From positions 1 through 6,005 of the forward strand of contig CALKWH010000427.1 of assembly GCA_938004375.1 (NCBI GenBank): 6,005 bases of DNA. The letters are read 5' to 3'. The stretch comes from an uncultured Pseudomonadota bacterium (GTDB lineage Bacteria > Myxococcota_A > Polyangia > HGW-17). Positions 1-5,961 of this stretch are shown here, in pieces (position 1 is the stretch's first letter; the number at the start of each line of letters is the position of its first letter). A program made the position numbers and the translations under genes. The notes under the pieces are model-generated. The model was not told the DNA's origin. It made no database searches and worked only from the letters and a program-made list of their open reading frames with translations.

Positions 1-51
1 CGGCGACCACCGAGATCTCCACTCTTTCCCTACACGACGCTCTTCCGATCT
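1..51 (+). other. Illumina P5/read-1 adapter (not genomic)
   Basis: These 51 bases match the single-index Illumina universal (P5) adapter from its eighth base to its end, finishing in CTCTTCCGATCT. The one difference I see is C instead of A at position 19. The genomic insert therefore starts at 52. This is the reverse complement of what read 2 gives when it runs through a short insert, so untrimmed read-through carried into the assembly is the simplest origin. Nothing biological should be annotated here, and the first gene is cut by it. Confidence 0.98.
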
Positions 52-53
52 AT

Positions 54-806
54 GTTTTCGCTCCCCTGGACATCTTCCCGCGCGAACGGGTGGTGTGCAT
101 CATTGGGAATTATGGGAGCGGCAAGAGCGAGGTCTCGGTGAACTGGGCCCTGGCGCTGGCCCAGGCCGGCGTGAGCCCGCTGTACATCGCCGATCTCGAC
201 ATCGTGAACCCGTACTTCCGGTGTCGCGAGGCCATCGACCCGCTGGAGGCCGCCGGCGTGCGCGTCGTGGTCCCCCGCGGCGGCCATTTCTGGGCCGACC
301 TGCCCATCATCCTGCCCGAGATCAAAGGGCTCTTCGAGCGCTCCGAGGGGACCGCGCTGTTCGACGTGGGCGGCGACGACGCCGGCGCCCGGGTGCTCAA
401 GAGCTTCGCCGGGGCCATCCCCGACTACGAGATGCTGCAGGTGGTGAACACGCGCCGGCCCTTCACGGCCACCGTGGAGGGCATCCTGGAGATGCGGCGC
501 CGCATCGAGGAGAGCTCGGGCTTGCGCGTGACCGGCTACATCGGGAACACGCACCTGATGGAGGAGACCACGGTCGACACGCTCCTCGAGAGCGTGGCCG
601 TGCTGGGCGAGCTCGAGCGGGTCTCGCGGACGCCGGTGCGGTTCGTGACGGCCCACGTCCGGCTGGTCCACGAGTTCCGGGAGCGGGCGCGGGACTACCC
701 CGTGCTGCCCCTGCGGCGCGTGCTGCAGCCGCCCTGGAAGCCCGAGGATCATCCGGCCTCGCGTCCCCTGGGGCGGCCGGTCGTGAAACCGCTGTTCAAG
801 ATTTGA
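54..806 (+). CDS. P-loop NTPase, 5'-truncated, role unknown
   Basis: A nucleotide-binding protein of the P-loop class, probably cytoplasmic; its cellular role is not known to me. A Walker A motif, GNYGSGKS, lies at about residues 18-25 counted from position 54. It is followed by a DLDIVNPYFR segment that looks like a switch/metal-binding loop of ParA/MinD/CobQ-like (SIMIBI) NTPases, and by a hydrophobic strand ending in FDVGGDD that could serve as Walker B. There is no signal peptide or membrane segment. The frame is open from the adapter junction, and the codons before GTG 90 encode a plausible protein (PLDIFPRER), so I think the true start was lost. GTG at 90 (238 aa) is the only start codon in the insert ahead of the P-loop, but it would leave only a few residues before it. 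The gene ends 47 bases before a Vor/Kor operon, so a link to that enzyme (assembly, cofactor or regulation) is possible but unproven. The NTPase call is firm; the family is less so. Confidence 0.8.
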   Translation, partial: VFAPLDIFPRERVVCIIGNYGSGKSEVSVNWALALAQAGVSPLYIADLDIVNPYFRCREAIDPLEAAGVRVVVPRGGHFWADLPIILPEIKGLFERSEGTALFDVGGDDAGARVLKSFAGAIPDYEMLQVVNTRRPFTATVEGILEMRRRIEESSGLRVTGYIGNTHLMEETTVDTLLESVAVLGELERVSRTPVRFVTAHVRLVHEFRERARDYPVLPLRRVLQPPWKPEDHPASRPLGRPVVKPLFKI

Positions 807-816
807 CCCTGTAACG

Positions 817-841
817 GCCCGGTCCTTCGGGACCAGCGGGC
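817..841 (+). promoter_or_regulatory. UUCG-loop hairpin before the operon's first RBS
   Basis: In the 47-base gap after the NTPase gene, GGTCC (821-825) pairs with GGACC (830-834) around a TTCG loop, giving the very stable C(UUCG)G tetraloop. An outer GCCC (817-820) can pair with GGGC (838-841) if AGC (835-837) bulges out. The stem ends one base before the AAAGGAG ribosome binding site (842-848). No T-run follows, so it is not a standard intrinsic terminator. It may mark an mRNA processing or stability point, weaken read-through, or affect ribosome access. The fold is visible; the function is inferred. Confidence 0.5.
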
Positions 842-853
842 AAAGGAGTGAAC

Positions 854-1087
854 ATGCCAAGCGTGAATGTCGACAAGAACATTTGCAAGGGGTGCGAGCA
901 CTGCAACGTGGCCTGCCCCCAGAAGGTGCTCGAGATGTCCAAGGACATCAACGAGAAGGGCTATTTCTATTCCTACCCTGCGCATCCGCACCGCTGCATC
1001 GGTTGCACGATGTGCGCCATCAGTTGTCCCGACATGGCCATCAAGATCAAGGTCCATGGAACCCAATACAAGTATTTCAGTTACTGA
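854..1087 (+). CDS. 2x[4Fe-4S] ferredoxin-like subunit of 2-oxoacid:ferredoxin oxidoreductase (KorD/VorD-type)
   Basis: A small (77 aa) iron-sulfur protein that should carry electrons from the catalytic subunits of the 2-oxoacid oxidoreductase encoded just downstream to an external acceptor. It has two complete CxxCxxCxxxC motifs: C11/C14/C17/C21 and C48/C51/C54/C58. Each is followed by proline, as in bacterial 2[4Fe-4S] ferredoxins, so two [4Fe-4S] clusters are expected. The C-terminal tail is short and rich in Tyr and Phe. ATG 854 is chosen because AAAGGAG (842-848) sits five bases upstream; the in-frame GTG at 848 overlaps that site and is unlikely. The next gene starts 9 bases after the stop. 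A stand-alone ferredoxin is the alternative, but its position as first gene of a complete delta-alpha-beta-gamma set favours a subunit. Confidence 0.9.
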   Translation: MPSVNVDKNICKGCEHCNVACPQKVLEMSKDINEKGYFYSYPAHPHRCIGCTMCAISCPDMAIKIKVHGTQYKYFSY

Positions 1088-1096
1088 GAGGTCATC

Positions 1097-2185
1097 ATGC
1101 CAAAAATACTCATGAAAGGTGCTGAAGCGATTGGTGAGGCGGCGATTCGGGCGGGTTGCCTGAGCTACTTCGGGTATCCCATCACCCCGCAGAGCGAGGT
1201 GGGCGAATACATGAGCCGGCGGCTGCCCGAGGTGGGCGGCGTGTTCGTGCAGGCCGAGAGCGAGGTCGCGGCGAGCCAGATGATCTACGGCGCGGCCGGC
1301 GCGGGCGTCCGCGTGATGACCACCACGTCGTCCCCCGGGTTCTCCCTGATGGCCGAGGCGATGAGCTACATCGCCGCCTCCGAGCTCCCCGCGGTGGTCG
1401 TGAACATCGTGCGCGGCGGCCCCGGGCTCGGCGGCATCCTGCCGTCCCAGGGCGACTACTTCCAGGCGGTGAAGGGCGGCGGCCACGGCGACTACCGCTG
1501 CCTGGTGCTGGCCCCCGCCACCGTTCAGGAGTTCGTCGAGTGCGTGATGAAGGCCTTCCCCCTGGCCGAGAAGTATCTCAATCCGGTGCTGCTCATCGGC
1601 GACGGCATGATCGCCCAGATGATGGAGCCGGTGGACTTCGACGCGGTCAAGACCGAGCCCCAGCGCGACGTCGAGGCCTGGGCCACCACGGGCTGCAAGG
1701 ATCGGCCGCGCAACGTCGTCGAGTGCCTCTGGCTCGACCCCAAGCTGTGCGAGGACTTCAACTTCGAGTTGATCGAGAAGTACAAGAAGATGACCGCCGA
1801 GGACTGCTACTTCGAGGAGTACGAGCTCGACGATCAGCCCGAGATGGTCGTGGTCGCCTACGGCACCACCTCCCGCATCGTGCGCACCGCCATCGAGGAG
1901 CTCCGCAAGGATGGCTACAAAATCGGCATGCTGCGGCCCATCACCCTGTTCCCGTTCCCGTTCGCCCGGCTGCGCGAGCTCTCCGAGACCTCCCACGTGA
2001 AGGCCTTCTCGGTGGTCGAGATGAGCCAGGGCCAGATGCTCGAGGACGTCCGCTGGGCCATCCGGGACAAGTTCCCCGTCGGCTTCTTCTGCCGCATGGG
2101 CGGCATCGTCCCGTCGCCGGAAGAGGTCATCGACTTCCTCAAGCAGGAGTTCGTCACCCGCGGACTGAAGGGAGCTGTGTCATGA
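1097..2185 (+). CDS. vorB: 2-oxoacid:ferredoxin oxidoreductase alpha subunit (VorB/KorA-type)
   Basis: The alpha subunit of a TPP-dependent oxidoreductase that converts a 2-oxoacid plus CoA to acyl-CoA and CO2 while reducing ferredoxin. The full-length protein of 362 aa has the pyrimidine-binding domain first, with GYPITPQSE at 26-34, QAESE at 52-56 carrying the likely conserved TPP-activating glutamate, TSSPG at 77-81, and RGGPGLG at 106-112 followed by PSQGDYFQ. The C-terminal domain follows, with VVAYGTTSR at about 252-260 and LRPITLFPFP at 279-288. The RGGPGLG/PSQGDY version is what I recall from proteins annotated as 3-methyl-2-oxobutanoate dehydrogenase subunit VorB, so a branched-chain 2-oxoacid is a reasonable substrate; 2-oxoglutarate (KorA) cannot be excluded from sequence alone. 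AGAGG (1087-1091) overlaps the previous stop and serves as RBS. The stop overlaps the beta-subunit start by four bases (ATGA), implying translational coupling. Enzyme class is very secure, substrate is not. Confidence 0.93.
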   Translation: MPKILMKGAEAIGEAAIRAGCLSYFGYPITPQSEVGEYMSRRLPEVGGVFVQAESEVAASQMIYGAAGAGVRVMTTTSSPGFSLMAEAMSYIAASELPAVVVNIVRGGPGLGGILPSQGDYFQAVKGGGHGDYRCLVLAPATVQEFVECVMKAFPLAEKYLNPVLLIGDGMIAQMMEPVDFDAVKTEPQRDVEAWATTGCKDRPRNVVECLWLDPKLCEDFNFELIEKYKKMTAEDCYFEEYELDDQPEMVVVAYGTTSRIVRTAIEELRKDGYKIGMLRPITLFPFPFARLRELSETSHVKAFSVVEMSQGQMLEDVRWAIRDKFPVGFFCRMGGIVPSPEEVIDFLKQEFVTRGLKGAVS

Positions 2186-2925
2186 AAACCATCTTCGAAC
2201 GCCCCCAGAGCATGACCAAGGCCGAGACCCACTACTGTCCCGGCTGCACCCACGGCGTGGCCCACCGCATGGTGGCCGAGATCGTCGACGAGCTGGGCAT
2301 CCGCGAAAAGACCGTGGGCATCGCCCCCGTCGGCTGCTCCGTGCTGATCTACCGCTACATGGACACGGACATGCAGAGCGCGGCCCACGGGCGCGCCCCC
2401 GCGGTGGCCACCGGCGTCAAGCGCGTCCGCCCGGAGTTGTGCGTGTACACCTACCAGGGCGACGGCGACCTGGCCTCCATCGGCATGGGCGAGATCGTCC
2501 ACGCCGCCAACCGCGGCGAGAAGATCACCGTCGTGTTCATCAACAACGCGGTCTACGGCATGACCGGCGGTCAGATGGCCCCCACCACCATGCCCGGCCA
2601 GAAGACCACCACCAGCCCCAAGGGCCGTGACGTGAACTGGTGCGGCATGCCCATCCGCATGTCCGAGCTGCTGTCCACGCTGCGGACGCCCTCGTTCGTG
2701 GTGCGCTCCTCGCTGCACACCCCGCATCACATCATCCAGTCCAAGCAGGCCCTGCGCCGCGCCTTCCAGTACCAACTGGCGGGCACGTGCTTCTCCTTCG
2801 TCGAGCTGCTCTCCATCTGCCCGACGAACTGGGGCATCACGCCGGTGCAGAGCAACAAGTGGCTCGAAGAGACGATGCTTCCCTATTACCCGCTGGGGAT
2901 CTTCAAGACCCCGGAAGACAAGTAA
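2182..2925 (+). CDS. 2-oxoacid:ferredoxin oxidoreductase beta subunit, TPP-binding (KorB-like)
   Basis: The catalytic subunit that binds the diphosphate end of thiamine pyrophosphate and a [4Fe-4S] cluster, forming the active site with the alpha subunit encoded just upstream. It is 247 aa, normal for the family. CPGC at 19-22, GCS around C51 and the ICPT motif with C213 supply four likely cluster cysteines (C19, C22, C51, C213). HGRAPAVATG at 69-78 is a family signature. The TPP/Mg2+ motif runs from GDGDL (93-97) to NNAVYGMTGGQ (121-131). ATG 2182 overlaps the alpha stop (ATGA) and has AAGGGAG (2168-2174) seven bases upstream. The open frame continues far upstream of 2182, but that part lies over the alpha gene and is a non-coding shadow. 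The TGGQMAPTT continuation resembles Vor-type and some Kor-type beta subunits, so it does not settle the substrate. Confidence 0.93.
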   Translation: MKTIFERPQSMTKAETHYCPGCTHGVAHRMVAEIVDELGIREKTVGIAPVGCSVLIYRYMDTDMQSAAHGRAPAVATGVKRVRPELCVYTYQGDGDLASIGMGEIVHAANRGEKITVVFINNAVYGMTGGQMAPTTMPGQKTTTSPKGRDVNWCGMPIRMSELLSTLRTPSFVVRSSLHTPHHIIQSKQALRRAFQYQLAGTCFSFVELLSICPTNWGITPVQSNKWLEETMLPYYPLGIFKTPEDK

Positions 2926-2937
2926 GGAGGATTTGCC

Positions 2938-3513
2938 ATGCAGAATGAAATCCTGATGGCTGGCTTTGGCGGACAGGGCGTCATGACCATCGGCAAATTC
3001 CTGGCCGAGGGCGCCCTCGAGAAGGGCCTGGAGGTCGCCTGGATCCCCTCCTACGGACCCGAGATGCGCGGCGGCACGGCGTACTGCACCGTGGTCGTGG
3101 CCGATCGACCCATCGGCAGCCCCGTCGTGAACGTCCCCACGAACATCCTGGTGATGAACCGCCCGTCGATGACCAAGTTCGAGTCCGTGGTCAAGCCCGG
3201 CGGCGCGCTCATCGTGAACAGTTCCCTGATCCCCGAGGTCTCGGGGCGCACCGACATCCTGCAGGTCCGCGTGCCCTGCAACGACCTGTCGATCCAGCAC
3301 ACCGGCACCTCGCGGTCGGCCAACATCGCCGGCCTGGGCGGCTGCGTCGGGGCCACCGACATGGTCCCGCTGACCCTGGTCGAGGCCTTTCTGACCCGCA
3401 AGTTCAAGAAGAACCAACAGGTGCTCGAGACGAACCTGGCCATCTTCAAGGCCGCGTACCAGATCGGCGCCGAGGCCCGCGCGGCCTGGCTCGCGAAAAA
3501 AGGAGGCAACTGA
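2938..3513 (+). CDS. 2-oxoacid:ferredoxin oxidoreductase gamma subunit (KorC/VorC-like)
   Basis: The gamma subunit of the 2-oxoacid oxidoreductase; in this family the domain contributes to CoA binding and complex assembly. It is 191 aa, typical for separately encoded gamma subunits. The N-terminal glycine-rich GFGGQG motif (residues 9-14) opens the fold, and SYGPEMRGGTA (38-48) is the second hallmark of the family. The remainder has the alternating strand/helix pattern expected and no cysteine cluster motif, so no Fe-S centre is predicted. A textbook AAGGAGG (2924-2930) lies seven bases before ATG 2938, reaching into the stop codon of the beta gene. The stop overlaps the next start as TGATG, coupling this gene to the NuoE-like gene. 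That coupling is the main physical sign that the oxoacid enzyme and the NADH module belong together. Confidence 0.92.
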   Translation: MQNEILMAGFGGQGVMTIGKFLAEGALEKGLEVAWIPSYGPEMRGGTAYCTVVVADRPIGSPVVNVPTNILVMNRPSMTKFESVVKPGGALIVNSSLIPEVSGRTDILQVRVPCNDLSIQHTGTSRSANIAGLGGCVGATDMVPLTLVEAFLTRKFKKNQQVLETNLAIFKAAYQIGAEARAAWLAKKGGN

Positions 3514-3992
3514 TGGTGGAGCTCGAAAAGGTCGACCAGATCATCGAGAAGTACGCCGGGGACAAGACCTCCGTGCTCGCCATCCTCCAGGACGTGCAGG
3601 CAGCCTTCAACTACCTGCCCCGCGAGGCCATGAACCGCATCGGCGAGAAGCTGGAGCTCCCCATGACCCAGGTGGCCTCGCTGGCCACCTTCTTCCACGC
3701 GTTCAGCCTGACGCCCCGCGGGAAGAACATCGTCACCGTGTGCATGGGCACCGCCTGCCACGTGCGGGGGGCGCCGCGGGTGCTCGCCGAGATCGAGCGC
3801 GAGCTCTCCATCAAGGGCGGCGAGACGACCTCGGACGGCGAGTTCACCGTCGAGACGGTCAACTGCGTCGGCGCCTGCGCGCTGGGGCCGCTGGTGATCG
3901 TCAACGGCAACTACCACGGCAACATCAACACGGCGGACGTGGTCGAGATGCTCCATGAGTACAAGCCTGCCGCGGGGGAGGGTGCGAAATGA
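3513..3992 (+). CDS. nuoE: NuoE-like [2Fe-2S] thioredoxin-fold subunit
   Basis: An electron-transfer subunit of the NuoE family (24-kDa subunit of complex I; also HydC/HndA in soluble hydrogenases), expected to sit beside NuoF and hold one [2Fe-2S] cluster. It is 159 aa, the usual length. An N-terminal helical segment (about 1-70, with a conserved-looking ATFFHAF at 58-64) precedes the thioredoxin-like domain. The four ligands are C77 and C82 (CMGTAC) and C118 and C122 (CVGAC), the standard Cx4C...Cx3C arrangement. AGGAGG (3501-3506) lies six bases before ATG 3513, which overlaps the gamma-subunit stop. The stop overlaps the NuoF start (ATGA). No membrane-arm complex I genes are visible, so a soluble NADH-linked module is more likely than respiratory complex I. 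The symbol denotes family, not complex I membership. Confidence 0.92.
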   Translation: MVELEKVDQIIEKYAGDKTSVLAILQDVQAAFNYLPREAMNRIGEKLELPMTQVASLATFFHAFSLTPRGKNIVTVCMGTACHVRGAPRVLAEIERELSIKGGETTSDGEFTVETVNCVGACALGPLVIVNGNYHGNINTADVVEMLHEYKPAAGEGAK

Positions 3993-5896
3993 CGAAGTTC
4001 ACCACCCCCGCCCAACTGATGGAACACGTCGCCAAGGCCAAGGCCGCCCGCGACCCGCACAAGGTCCGCGTCTCGGTGTGCGCCGGCACCGGCTGCAAGG
4101 CCTCGGGCGCCGACGCGCTCATCGCCGCCTTCCAGACCGAGATCGCGGCCCGCGGGCTCGACGTCGAGGTGCTCTCCACGGGCTGCCACGGCTTCTGCGA
4201 GCGCGGGCCGCTGGTGGTCCTGCACCCCTCGGGCACGCTGTACCAGAAGGTGAAGCCCAAGGACGTGGGCGACATCCTCGAGAAGACCGTGCAAAAGGGC
4301 GAGGCCATCCCCCGCCTGCAGTACCGGGACGAGAACCGCCAGATCTACGAGAAGGAGCACGACGTCCCCTTCTACAAGCACCAGGAGCGCATCGTCTTCG
4401 CCATGAACGGGCACATCGACCCGCGCAGCATCGACGACTACTTCTCCATGGGCGGTTACGAGGCCCTGGGGAAGGTCGTCGGGCAGATGAAGCCGGACCA
4501 GGTCGTCGAGGAGGTCATCGCCTCGGGCCTGCGCGGCCGTGGCGGCGCCGGTTTCCCCGCGGGCTGGAAGTGGCGCTTCACGCGCCAGGCCGAGGGCGAC
4601 CGCAAGTACCTGATCTGCAACGCCGACGAGGGCGACCCCGGGGCGTTCATGGATCGCTCGGTGCTCGAGGGCAACCCGCACCTGGTGCTCGAGGGCATGA
4701 TCATCGGCGCCTACGCCTGCGGCGCCGCCGAGGGCTTCATCTACGTGCGCAACGAGTATCCGATGGCGGTCCGCCACATCGAGCTGGCCATCGCGAAAGC
4801 CACCGAACTGGGCCTGCTGGGCCAGCACATCCTGGGCACGGACTTTAGCTTCAACGTCCACGTGAACCGCGGCGGCGGCGCCTTCGTGTGCGGCGAGGAG
4901 ACCGCGCTCATCGCCTCGATCGAGGGGCGGCGCGGTTCTCCGCGGGTGCGCCCGCCGTTCCCGGCCCAGAAGGGCCTGTGGGGCAAGCCCACCAACATCA
5001 ACAACGTCGAGACCTGGGCCAACGTGCCGACGATCATCAACCGCGGCGCGGCCTGGTTCGCGGGCACCGGGACCGGCGACGTCTCCAAGTCCCCGCTGGG
5101 CGGCTCCAAGGGCACGAAGATCTTCTCGCTGGTGGGCAAGGTGAACAACACCGGCTTGGTCGAAGTGCCCATGGGCATCACCCTGCGGAAGATCGTGTTC
5201 GACATCGGCGGCGGCATCAAGGACTCGAAGAAGGGTCGCACCTTCAAGGCCGTCCAGACCGGCGGACCTTCCGGCGGCTGCATCCCGGACGCGTACCTGG
5301 ACCACCCCGTCGACTTCGACGAGCTGGCCAAGCTCGGCTCCATGATGGGCTCGGGCGGCATGATCGTCATGGACGACCGCACCTGCATGGTCGAGGTCGC
5401 CCGCTACTTCGTGGACTTCCTGAAGGAGGAGAGCTGCGGCAAGTGCACCCCGTGCCGCGAGGGCTTGCGTGCGATGAGTGAAATCCTCAACCGCCTGGTG
5501 CGCGGCCAGGGCCGCCACGCGGACCTGGACCTGCTCGAGGACCTGGGACGCACCATGAAGACCGCCAGCCTGTGCCAGCTCGGCCAGACGGCGGCGAACC
5601 CCGTGCTCTCCACGCTGCGGTATTTCCGCCACGAGTACGTCGAGCACGTGGACCACGCGCGCTGCCCGGCCGGGCAGTGCATCGACCTGATCGAGTACCG
5701 CATCAACGAGCAGTGCACCGGCTGCACCATCTGCGCCAAGAAGTGCCCCACGGGGGCGATCACCGGCCAGAACAAGGAGCGGCACCAGCTCGACCAGTCC
5801 AAGTGCGTCCGCTGCGGCGTGTGCTTCGACGTGTGCAACTTCAACGGCGTTTCCATTCTGAGCGGCCCGGAGCTCGCCGGGAAGGCGAAGGAGTGA
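3989..5896 (+). CDS. nuoF: NuoF-like NAD(P)H/FMN flavoprotein, extended HydB/HndC type
   Basis: A flavin- and pyridine-nucleotide-binding subunit that exchanges electrons between NAD(P)H and Fe-S carriers. It is 635 aa against roughly 430-450 for plain NuoF, because of added domains at both ends. An N-terminal thioredoxin-like [2Fe-2S] domain has C31, C36, C66 and C70. The NuoF core has GRGGAGFP (183-190), NADEGDPGAF (211-220) and RGGGAFVCGEE (294-304) for FMN and NAD(H). SCGKCTPCREG (C483, C486, C489) with C529 binds the [4Fe-4S] cluster. A C-terminal ferredoxin domain holds two [4Fe-4S] motifs, C576/579/582/586 and C606/609/612/616. A CPAGQC pair (C559, C564) between them matches the extended subfamily and might bind a metal. 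This is the architecture of HydB/HndC-type subunits of soluble hydrogenases, formate dehydrogenases and bifurcating complexes. GGAGGG (3977-3982) precedes ATG 3989. Family and domains are firm; bifurcation is inference. Confidence 0.94.
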   Translation: MTKFTTPAQLMEHVAKAKAARDPHKVRVSVCAGTGCKASGADALIAAFQTEIAARGLDVEVLSTGCHGFCERGPLVVLHPSGTLYQKVKPKDVGDILEKTVQKGEAIPRLQYRDENRQIYEKEHDVPFYKHQERIVFAMNGHIDPRSIDDYFSMGGYEALGKVVGQMKPDQVVEEVIASGLRGRGGAGFPAGWKWRFTRQAEGDRKYLICNADEGDPGAFMDRSVLEGNPHLVLEGMIIGAYACGAAEGFIYVRNEYPMAVRHIELAIAKATELGLLGQHILGTDFSFNVHVNRGGGAFVCGEETALIASIEGRRGSPRVRPPFPAQKGLWGKPTNINNVETWANVPTIINRGAAWFAGTGTGDVSKSPLGGSKGTKIFSLVGKVNNTGLVEVPMGITLRKIVFDIGGGIKDSKKGRTFKAVQTGGPSGGCIPDAYLDHPVDFDELAKLGSMMGSGGMIVMDDRTCMVEVARYFVDFLKEESCGKCTPCREGLRAMSEILNRLVRGQGRHADLDLLEDLGRTMKTASLCQLGQTAANPVLSTLRYFRHEYVEHVDHARCPAGQCIDLIEYRINEQCTGCTICAKKCPTGAITGQNKERHQLDQSKCVRCGVCFDVCNFNGVSILSGPELAGKAKE

Positions 5897-5901
5897 CATC
5901 C

Positions 5902-5961
5902 ATGGATATTCTCATCAACGGCAAGAAAGTGAAGACCCGCAAAGGCGAGCACGTGCTCGAG
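5902..5961 (+). CDS. N terminus of a [2Fe-2S] ferredoxin-domain protein (NuoG/HydA-like), 3'-truncated
   Basis: Only 20 codons remain before the adapter. ATG 5902 has GAAGGAG (5887-5893) eight bases upstream and begins five bases after the NuoF-like stop, so a real start is well supported. The peptide opens with ILINGKKV and ends in KGEHVLE. This is the first beta hairpin of a plant-type [2Fe-2S] ferredoxin domain, as found at the N terminus of NuoG, [FeFe]-hydrogenase HydA/HndD, NAD-linked formate dehydrogenase alpha subunits and short NuoG-like proteins. None of the cluster cysteines is included, so the product cannot be decided. Given the neighbours, a short NuoG-like subunit linking the NuoEF module to the oxoacid oxidoreductase is my preferred guess. 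Codons after 5961 are adapter. Confidence 0.7.

Noticed and set aside
52..60. ATG at position 52, directly after the adapter, as start of the first gene
   Set aside because: It is in a different frame from the NTPase, and calling it the start would need a frameshift that nothing else supports.
817..841. Intrinsic terminator after the NTPase gene
   Set aside because: A good stem-loop but no following T-run; the next bases are the RBS of the ferredoxin gene.
848..853. GTG at 848 as an earlier start for the ferredoxin subunit
   Set aside because: It overlaps the Shine-Dalgarno sequence that serves ATG 854, and adds only two residues.
30..860. Minus-strand open frame over the NTPase
   Set aside because: It includes adapter sequence and gives an Arg/His/Gly-rich shadow protein; the plus strand has a clear P-loop.
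1156..2181. Upstream part of a long open frame that ends with the beta subunit, suggesting an alpha-beta fusion or longer protein
   Set aside because: Before 2182 the frame is Arg-rich shadow of the alpha gene; the beta protein starts at ATG 2182 with its own RBS.
749..3417. Long minus-strand open frames opposite the Vor/Kor genes
   Set aside because: Same antisense bias, no recognisable domains, no ribosome binding sites, and they cross several clear plus-strand genes.
3911..5899. A 662-codon open frame on the minus strand opposite the NuoF-like gene
   Set aside because: Low-complexity translation rich in His, Ala, Gly, Asp and Leu, typical of the antisense of a high-GC gene. The plus strand carries complete NuoF motifs over the same bases.
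3513..5961. Part of a respiratory complex I (nuo) operon
   Set aside because: No membrane-arm or NuoBCD genes are visible, the NuoF has HydB-type extra domains, and the upstream neighbours are oxoacid oxidoreductase subunits.
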